64,000 nucleotides of DNA, taken from the NCBI GenBank assembly GCA_022496805.1, contig CM040094.1:19057501-19121500 (forward strand), in the 5' to 3' direction. Every line of letters begins with the position of its first letter. Positions within the stretch are counted from its first letter, which is position 1. Of this stretch, positions 57,066 through 64,000 are shown in pieces. This DNA is from Pohlia nutans (Eukaryota; Streptophyta; Bryopsida; Bryales; Mniaceae). The notes beneath the pieces were generated by a model that saw only the letters and a program-made list of their open reading frames with translations, had not been told where the DNA came from and searched no databases. The translations under genes and the position numbers were made by a program.

Positions 57066-57511
57066 AACTCATGACTTGGCGATAAAAACGTTCACTAAAC
57101 ATACCTTTATACAAAAAAGAATACATCCATCATTACTTTGTTACTATTATTGTTACTTTGTTTTGGTTACTATAGTGTCCATCCTCGAAAGGGGAGAGTA
57201 GTATTGTTCCAATGTCCCTTTGAATGTCCGGTGGGCATCGGGTCATTGACATTATGAACAGACACTCTATTCACGTCGGCCTATTTTTTGGGTTGGTGTT
57301 TCTATCTAATCAACAATCAATACATTGCCAAACTGTTTCAATAAAATCGATAAAGTATATATATTTAAACACCTGAAAATAAGTAAATGCGAAGTGCATT
57401 CATTGCCACACCGTACAAATAAGACATCTTACGTACGTATCAACCATTCATCCATCTCAAAAGTCTTGGTCACACCCTAGAACGAGGACAATTACTATAC
57501 CTATGAATTAC
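57066..57511. other. AT-rich non-coding region
   Basis: I see no gene, terminal repeat or array here. It lies 3' of the DUF7869-type gene. Confidence 0.4.
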
Positions 57512-59789
57512 TCATCCCTCCGAAATAGATGTGTCATCCCCGGAGTCAACCGTAAAAGCTTCCATTGATGCCTTGATGATATCAATTTGTGGCTTTGGAA
57601 TTGCAACCCTCGGATCAGAAGTTCCTACTCGCATTCGTGGCTTCCAAGCAGTCATGATACAATCCGTGCTAGACCACGTTGGGTTTAGGGCTCGATCTTC
57701 GCGCCACACATTGCCTTTTTTTGTGTCCCATCCATCATATGTTTCCATATTGATGTGTCGCTCTAAAGCAGACGTCCAATATTGAATTTGGATCATATGC
57801 AAATGACTTGGATCCGGACTTGGGTTTGTTATTGCTCTAGCAAGCCAGAATGGCCTTGCGTCACCGTCAGCAGGACGGACTGCAACAAAGTATCTTGCAA
57901 ACGTATCGCGATTGACACGGAATGAAGTGCGTGGACGATCACGTTTACGTCCAACAAATGGTGCATCCTCTGCATCCTCTTCTTGCAATGTGTCGTCCCT
58001 CCGCATCCGATCAGACTCGTCATGAGTGATCCTTGAACCCGGCCAGAATCCTTGTTGTAATCTTTCACGTGGCTCCAGTGCAACATCGAGAGCAGTTCTA
58101 ACACCTTTCCAATAATCTTTTGAAGGATCGTTCTTCCGTCTAAATTCTCCGGAGAGATCATCCTCTGCCATTCCGTTCCAGTGTGCAATAAAACCGTTCA
58201 AACCTCTATTAATCTCATCAAGTGAACGCATCTTTTGGGGAACTAGAGGAAGGGGATCACCGCTAGGAACTCTTAGACGCCCGTCTTCAGTTTCTGACCA
58301 CAAGCGAATTCCGTTGCCATGCTCTGGCAACCAGGTCTTGTCTGTACACAAATTCTTGTACTCTATCAAAGGCCATCCACTAGAATCCATATAGAACTTG
58401 AATTGCTGGGATTTGGAATGACCCAATAAGAAGTCGCCGCTTGAGTCTAAATAACCATCAACGAAACTCTTGAAATCAGGAACCTCCTCAATAAAATGTG
58501 GAATCACAGCCCGGTGTGCTTCACACTCCATGAAGGATTTCATGAGTCTTGGAACTGTCGGATAGTTATTAGTCTTCAACCTCTCAATCCATCGGCCGAA
58601 CATGGCATCAATGTCTTCGTGCGTGTGTCCCACTATGAGGAAGTTGATGTACACTTCATGGAAAATGCCTTTGTATATGAGGAGTGAACAAAAGGCAAAG
58701 ACCCATCTATTCTTATTGTCTCCTGAAGCATTATCCAACTGCAAGACCAGTACTGGGGGCAAAGATTGCGCTGGGACCAAAACCTCTGGTAGGAGAAGAA
58801 GGGAGTCCAAGCAAGACTCCGAACCCTGTAGAACCGCCTTGGTTAATGGTGATTGCGTATCCTCCTCCGAGAACAGCTTACGGGAGGAATTCCTCGGTGG
58901 TTCTTCAAGATCACGCAAAAGCTTTGCAATTGACCCAATGGTATGGTTGGAATTTGTAGGAAAGATGTCAAGGCCATAGTGTGCATATCGAACATCTCCA
59001 TGTCCGTGAGCGATCATTCCCGTAACAGCTACAGGCATCCTCATGAAAGAGTCAGTTGCTTTGGTCTTGTACGAAAAGTGTGGGGACGCCGTCTTGGAGT
59101 GATTCATTTTATCATGGATGAAGGTTAGCATCCTATCAGGCTCATTTTCGGAAAGGGTTCGATTGAAATAGTAAAGTTCCCTATGTGCCCTCTGGGCTCT
59201 GAGGTGGTTATCTAATGCCAGGTTCCACTTCTCTTGTGCATATGATAGCGGGGTGCACGCGCTCCGCAACTGCTTGTCTTTATCACACAAACCACATCGA
59301 GAGAAACTATCTTCACGAGCCTTTGGAGCGTATTCTGGAAAAGAAGCACGCCGAATGTTGCTCAAGCCAGTTGAAGAAATTGGCTGCATATCGAAAGCAG
59401 CATTTGCCTCATTGATGTGTTTCAACTGGTCACTCCAACGAAAAGCAGACGGCAAAATCATTGCCGGGACCTTCTCGCCTGATGGGAGCGTTCTGGATTT
59501 GTGAGGCATTTTGTCAGCGTTAGAAACTATTAGCGTTCGAAGTGTGGCAGTAGCTTGGACTGTATGTAGCCGCGGTTTCTTCAACCCCACATTCCCATGC
59601 ACCTCAGCTTGTTTCCCGCATTTGGCCATATCTCTGTACCTATAAAAGGTAGCCTTTGAAATCCCGTGAATGGTCCACCAGGCCGTGGGACAAACTTCCC
59701 TACCTTTCAAAGTTATCCACTCCTTGCCAGCGACATCTTTGTGGATCTGCCTATGCACCTCAAGAAGACACTTCTTCCGAGCATATACT
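57512..59789 (-). CDS. DUF7869-type protein, probable RNase H-fold transposase or integrase relative
   Basis: An uninterrupted frame of about 755 codons (57512-59789). The open frame starts further upstream at 59917, but its first 45 or so residues are MULE-Y end sequence; native homology begins near VYARKKCLLEV, so the true N-terminus is lost. Residues after that have a helix-turn-helix-like start (ISKATFYRYRDMAK), a cysteine cluster CGLCDKDKQLRSAC, FIHDKMNHSKTASPHF, LQLDNASGDNKNRWVF and FLIVGHTHEDIDAMFGRW. The three Asp/His-rich boxes resemble a D-D-D/E catalytic set, and the HTHEDID box is typical of DUF7869 proteins found in plants, algae and protists. The end (FVAVRPADGDARPFWLARAI) looks like a small reader-type domain. 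Function is not established; mobile-element origin is inferred from context. Confidence 0.6.
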
Positions 59790-59999
59790 CGGGGAAAGGT
59801 CGTATGCGAGCAGTGAGCGGAGAGCGGAGAGCGGAGAGCAGAAAATAAAGAGCATACTTTAAAGATTTTTGCAGACATTTTTGGGTTAAGGTTTCCTATG
59901 ACCGTGGATTTTTTCATTTTTTTAATAATATATTTTGGGAGAATCGGCGTGTATAACCGTGGAATTTAGGATAATTTAACAGTGAGATATGGAATTTGG

Positions 60000-60131
60000 G
60001 ACATTCATCCACGGTCTTAGATTCAACATTCATCCACATTCATCCAAATGTGGGACATTCATCCATGATTTTTCATATGGCATTCATCCACATTCATCCG
60101 CATTCATCCACATTCATCCACATTCATCCAC
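60000..60131 (+). repeat. CATTCATCCA minisatellite
   Basis: About ten imperfect copies of ACATTCATCC or ACATTCATCCAC, with two GGGACATTCATCCA variants. Confidence 0.85.
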
Positions 60132-60454
60132 GCATCACTTGTGTACTTGTGTCACTCCATGTTTCTTGCATGGATGGTGTCAGATTTCTGCAGTACATGT
60201 TATTCACACTCAATCTTCAATGCTTGAACATAGCGCTGTGTCCATAGAATTCACAATTTGAGAACAACGATCATAAAATTTTATTTAGAATAATATTTTG
60301 GAATTTATATACAAAGGCAAGTTATAGGGTATTAGTATTAGGTAATGAAGGTGAACATTCAATTCCACAGGTTTTGAAAATCAAATGAGTGGACATGTCG
60401 GTTTAGGATCTAGCTAATCATATAGAATCGTGTCCCCTAAATCACAAGGGCGGC

Positions 60455-60870
60455 TTATTGCATGATGTCATATTTCATGACGGCATAGTTCATGATGTAA
60501 CCTATTTCATGATGTCTTGTATTTCACTAATTCATGATTTGGTAAGTATAGAATCAATCATTTTTTTAAAAAACATATCCAAGGGTGTGATTTGGGGATT
60601 TCGTAAGTATAGAATCAATCCAGATCTAGCTTATTTTTAATACTCAGCACTGTGATTTAGAGTTTTGGTAAATATAGAATCTGTTTTTTTTTTTAAATAA
60701 TCAGTAAGTGTAATTTAGGGTTTAGGTAAGTATAGAGTGAATCGTTTTATTTTCTTAATCTAAGAGTGTGAATTACAGTTTTGGTGGGAATAGAATCAAT
60801 CTTTTCTTGGTCTATCTTTTTGTTCGAGGGGGTGGTCTTGAATTTACGTAAGTAAATGAATTAATATATT
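60455..60870 (+). repeat. degenerate AT-rich tandem repeats
   Basis: TTCATGATGT phrases (60458-60540) are followed by about six imperfect 55-65-bp units centred on GGTAAGTATAGAATCAATC and GTGTGATTTAGGG. No gene is seen in 60132-60950. Confidence 0.6.
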
Positions 60871-60951
60871 TCTTATATCCACTCATTACTAAATCAAGTG
60901 AACTTTCACTTGTACCGGATATGGATCAATATTTGAAAATCTAATTATTGA

Positions 60952-61653
60952 ATGATCATCATTCCTTTGTCATGTGTGAATGTGAAGTGTAGAGTTTGGA
61001 GGCACTCAATGTATGAACTACATAAGGAAATGTTTCCAAATTTGGAATGGCAGTTCTCATCCACAATTGTCGTTCACTACAAGATGAATTCTCGTGACAC
61101 TAGTTTTTTTGGGGATGACATTCGTGCCCGCCCTCGCAACAAGGGTGCTCTGGCAGGGTGGTTGTCATTTGTTTACTCCTCGCGCGCATCCTTGAACAGG
61201 GCGCTTCCCCCCCACACGGCGCTGCAAGCTCTGTTGTGCTCAAATGATGCATTTAGGTGGAATTCAAGTTGCGAGCGGGAGATGGAAGTGCTCGGGCGAT
61301 TCTCAGGCGTCACTTTTGAGCAAGTTCGCGGACTTTTTAGTAGCGCCTCCCACGACCGGCTTGCTTCCGGTGTCATATCATTCACTCCTTGCGGGTGTTT
61401 GACACTATGTTTCTGCACTCACGAGAGAGCAGGCGAGGCGGAAAAAGAGGAGGAGGATGATTCTCAAGCCAGGCGTTCTCGAAGCGGAAGTCGTAGTGGA
61501 CACTCAGAACCTGTGTCGGAGGGCGAATTTTTGGCCATGATCGAGGAGGAGTACGCTGACCAACTTGAAGATGGAACCAGTTCCACAACGCCGGATGACT
61601 CCTCGCTGTACGTTGATTCTTCAATTGCGAGCACATCTGTGAGCGCATCTTAA
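60952..61653 (+). CDS. hypothetical protein in MULE-Y
   Basis: A 233-codon frame. The first half is mixed (MYELHKEMFPNLEWQFSSTI, GALAGWLSFVYSS). The last third is acidic and serine-rich (EAEKEEEDDSQARRSRSGSR; SEPVSEGEFLAMIEEEYADQ). I recognise no domain and see no homologue elsewhere in the window. The start is uncertain: the protein-like composition is clear only after about residue 15. It may be a captured exon or an additional element gene, and chance is not excluded. Confidence 0.35.
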   Translation: MIIIPLSCVNVKCRVWRHSMYELHKEMFPNLEWQFSSTIVVHYKMNSRDTSFFGDDIRARPRNKGALAGWLSFVYSSRASLNRALPPHTALQALLCSNDAFRWNSSCEREMEVLGRFSGVTFEQVRGLFSSASHDRLASGVISFTPCGCLTLCFCTHERAGEAEKEEEDDSQARRSRSGSRSGHSEPVSEGEFLAMIEEEYADQLEDGTSSTTPDDSSLYVDSSIASTSVSAS

Positions 61654-61699
61654 TGAATCAGTGAGTTGCTGGTCTTACCTTGCTCTCATGCTCCTTACA

Positions 61700-62930
61700 G
61701 TGCTGTGGATTCGCTGTAGGTTCCTTTTTTAGCATTGTATGTTCCTTTTTTTGGAGCTGTAGGTTAGTGTTTTTGGTGCTGTTGTTACCAATTTTTGGTG
61801 TTGTGGGTTCCATTTTGGTCTGTAGAAGCACAAGAGATGATTAGGGCAGTAGCACACAACGTTTAGGTTTTGTATTTTGATTTTTAGAAGCACTTGGAAT
61901 TTGGTGGCAGATGCACAGAGCGCTGTGGGTTCCATCTCACAACTCTGGCCTGCCACCTAGTAGACTCAAGCATATTTAGCGTCAGACCCGACATTTGGCA
62001 CTGGCGCTGACAAGCCCTGGCTTCAAACGCCCTTCTTTCGTTTGGCCTGAAATCCTTGTGTTTTAGTGGGTAAACCCTGCTTCAGAGAGTTGGCATTTTG
62101 GGCTCTGAATTGTGGGTTCCATTTTTTGGTGCTGTAGGTTCCATTTTGTTTGTAGACGCATAGGAGATGCTTAGGGCAGTAGCACACAGCGTTTAGGTTT
62201 TGTATTTTGATTTTTAGAAGCACTTGGGATTTGGTGGTAGATGCACAGAGCGTTGTGGGTTCCATCTCACAACTCTGGCCTGCCACCTAGTAGACTCAAG
62301 CATATTTAGCGTCAGACCCGACATTTGGCACTGGCGCTGACAAGCCCTGGCTTCAAACGCCCTTCTTTTGTTTGGCCTGACATCCTTGTGTTTTAGTGGG
62401 TAAACCCTGCTTCAGAGAGTTGGCATTTTGGGCTCTGAATTGTGGGTTCCATTTTTTGGTGCTGTAGGTTCCATTTTGTTTGTAGAAGCACAGGAGATGC
62501 TTAGGGCAGTAGCACACAGCGTTTAGGTTTTGGACTTTGATTTTTAGAAGCACTTGGGATTTGGTGGTAGATGCACAGAGCGCTGTGGGTTCCATCTCAC
62601 AACTCTGGCCTCCCACCAGCAAGCTCAAGCATAACTACCCTTGTGTTTTAGTGGGTAAACCCTGCTTCAGAGAGTTGGCATTTCGAGCTCTGAATTGTGG
62701 GTTCCATTTTGGTCTGTAGAAGCACAGAAGATGTTTAGGGCAGTAGCACACTCCGTTTAGGTTTTGTTTTCTTCTTTTTAGAAGCACTTGGGATTTGGTG
62801 GTTTAGGGCAACAAAGCGATGTGGGTTCCATCTCACAACTCTGGCCTGCCACCATCAGGCTCAATCAAATGATATGTCGGACCCGACATTTGGTCGTGGC
62901 CCTCATTCGACCTGCCCTAACATGCCCTTG
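61700..62930 (+). repeat. tandem array, about 330-bp unit, in MULE-Y
   Basis: The phrase GGTTCCATTTTG(G/T)T.TGTAGA recurs at about 61808, 62139, 62469 and 62702. The last step is short because about 100 bp are missing. Each unit has GGGCAGTAGCACAC, GTTTAGGTTTTG, CATCTCACAACTCTGGCCT and GTCAGACCCGACATTTGG. Minus-strand open frames repeat with the unit and are not considered genes. Confidence 0.9.
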
Positions 62931-63240
62931 TATTGCTTTGTAGGTGCACTTGGGTTTTAGAGGCAGATTCCAAAACCCTAAACCCTGCTCCAGAAATTTT
63001 TCCTGTTTGGACACTGAATTGTGGGTTCCTTTTTTTGATGCGTCGGACCCGACACTTGTTCGTGGTCCTCACACGCCCTGCCCATGCCCTTGCCCTTATC
63101 CATGTCCGCACACGCCCTGCCCTTTTTTTGTTTTGCACAAGCACTTGTGTTTTAGTGGTAAATTCCAAAACCCTAAACCCTGCTCAAGAGTTTTTTCCTG
63201 TTTTGGCTCTGAATCTGGCCTTTGTGCCATATTGTAGGTG
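62931..63240 (+). repeat. two-copy repeat of about 200 bp
   Basis: Two units share TTCCAAAACCCTAAACCCTG, then TTTTTTCCTGTTT and an (A/C)TGAATT..GG phrase; the first is at 62943-63055 and the second at 63130-63230. CCTAAACCCTG is a telo-box-like motif. They are related to the 330-bp array by the phrase GTCGGACCCGACA. Confidence 0.65.
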
Positions 63241-63427
63241 GATATTTTGTACATGTCTCATGTGAGAAATTTTGAACAATGTATGCAAGTTTTAGCAATT
63301 TTGAGACATAGAAATGGCGATCTTGACTACGGTTGTAAAGTCAATAGAATTCTCTGTAGTATGTAGAATACGAGAATCGTGATAATACTAGGGTACTGTG
63401 TAGAGGACTATCTAGTTCTTGGCTATG

Positions 63428-63680
63428 TTTGAACACTTTGTACATTTCAATGAAGGCCTTAGGCATGTTTGAACACTTTGTACATTTCTATGAAGGCCTT
63501 AGGCATGTTTGAACACTTTGTACATTTACTAAGGTAACTGCTCCCACATGAAAACCAGCACCTTGAAAACCAATGTCATACCAAGATAAAAACAAATGCC
63601 ACACCAAGAAAAAAACAAATGCTACATGAAGATGGAAACAAATGCCACACGAAGATGAAAACAAATGCTACACTCTAGAT
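63428..63680 (+). repeat. 40-bp and about 25-bp minisatellites
   Basis: GTTTGAACACTTTGTACATT begins a 40-bp unit present two and a half times (63428-63527). From 63570 to 63675 a 24-26-bp unit AAACAAATGC(C/T)ACA..AAGAT is repeated about five times. Confidence 0.8.
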
Positions 63681-63719
63681 ATATAATATAGTTGCAGGGA
63701 AATACAATATTGATGAGGG

Positions 63720-64000
63720 CTATTGACTAATCGCCTCATCATCCACATAAATCAAACCACTATAAATGTTGCTAGTGCATAGCGACATTGAGTATTCCTC
63801 CTGATCACTAGGTTGAAACTGAGACACAATTACATCAAAATCAACCTCTGCAGCAACATCTAAATACTTGTAAACACGAGGGTCATACTTCGGGGGACGT
63901 TCTATCATAGGAGGTGGAGAAGGTTCCAGTAATTGCAGTTGTGCAATGTCTTCAACATAAGAAGGTAGTCTCCAACTCTTAGACGGACTTGCAAAGAGCC
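63720..64000 (-). pseudogene. MULE-Y partner gene, last exon (partial at window edge)
   Basis: Reading in from the edge: LFASPSKSWRLPSYVEDIAQ, ending GLIYVDDEAISQ at a stop (63720-63722). The MULE-A last exon has FFARPEFLESPPKPFQLPCY, then IEPIAQ and ALVYFDDEAEES near its end. The shared pattern F-A-x-P, LP-x-Y-x-E-x-IAQ and L-(V/I)-Y-x-DDEA shows the same gene. The exon is open, so this copy could belong to an intact gene; the rest lies outside the window. Confidence 0.6.

Larger units (their letters stand above)
59790..64000. mobile_element. MULE-Y: partner-side part of another MULE, runs off the window
   Basis: The left end near 59790 (CGGGGAAAGGTCGTATGCGA) resembles the partner-side TIR of MULE-A. 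It is followed by GTGAGCGGAGAGCGGAGAGC units (59810-59840) and CCTATGACCGTGGA at 59895-59908. The last exon of a partner gene lies at 63720-64000 on the minus strand, the orientation expected for this end. About 3.8 kb of tandem repeats and one ORF lie between. The insertion cuts the 5' end of the 57512-59789 gene. Confidence 0.7.

Noticed and set aside
53759..59800. MULE-X right end at about 59790
   Set aside because: The 59790 terminus faces right with a partner-side TIR followed inward by the subterminal motif, so it starts a different element; no CCAGGCTT target copy is present there.
61729..62628. Three similar minus-strand ORFs (MAGQSCEMEPTALCAS type)
   Set aside because: They recur with the 330-bp tandem unit and have no independent support.

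Overview
The window is a stack of nested transposable elements from a nuclear plant-type genome; I recognise no ordinary host gene in it. A streptophyte source is suggested by GT-AG introns, a CACTA terminus (CACTACAAGAAAA), TTTAGGG-type telomere-like motifs, Ty1/copia and Ty3/gypsy elements of plant type, and a copia primer-binding site matching plant initiator tRNA-Met. The lineage (seed plant, bryophyte, lycophyte or charophyte) cannot be fixed from the sequence.

Layout. (1) 1-3680: decayed Ty3/gypsy pol, broken by a 163-bp fold-back CACTA MITE (1299-1461). (2) A CACTA element enters the gypsy at 3681; it resumes at 25744-26968 (subterminal repeats) and 38093 to about 40478 (TNP2-like transposase). 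(3) An old copia element (copia-1, minus strand, 3782-25738) sits in the CACTA and carries a Mutator-type MITE (6134-6543). (4) A 16.2-kb Mutator-like element, MULE-A (9084-25327, 9-bp target duplication GTATGACCA), sits in the copia-1 leader. (5) MULE-B (26979-38082, 10-bp duplication CTTATATTGG) sits in the CACTA repeats and contains a young, intact copia (copia-2, 31251-36907). (6) MULE-C starts near 40479 and is split by MULE-B' (43346-48565), an inverted near-identical copy of MULE-B without copia-2. (7) MULE-X (from 53759) interrupts MULE-C; a DUF7869-type ORF region (56421-59789) follows, and MULE-Y (from about 59790) interrupts that and runs off the window.

The most unusual content is the MULE family itself. 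In A and C two genes are transcribed divergently from the element's centre, and the truncated copies B and B' keep the same polarity. One gene is a MULE transposase with a C-terminal SWIM zinc finger. The partner is a large multi-exon gene whose N-terminal half has a ParB/sulfiredoxin-like DGNHR motif and whose C-terminal half has the motif order IV-X-I of beta-class N4/N6 DNA methyltransferases. Its catalytic motif is altered in the same way in two divergent copies (D-V/M-P-D/E-N-L where DPPYNL is usual). In MULE-A the partner splices in frame through 13 predicted exons (about 1,220 codons) but has four in-frame stops.

The two ends of each element differ (transposase side CAACGACGCTA; partner side C-A/G-GGAATGC). 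Both carry arrays of 7-bp GTGAGCG- or GAGAGCC-type units and, 90-180 bp further in, a conserved CCTATGACCGTGGA-like motif. Every transposase copy visible here is broken or truncated, so mobility would need a source copy elsewhere. The only intact retrotransposon is copia-2.
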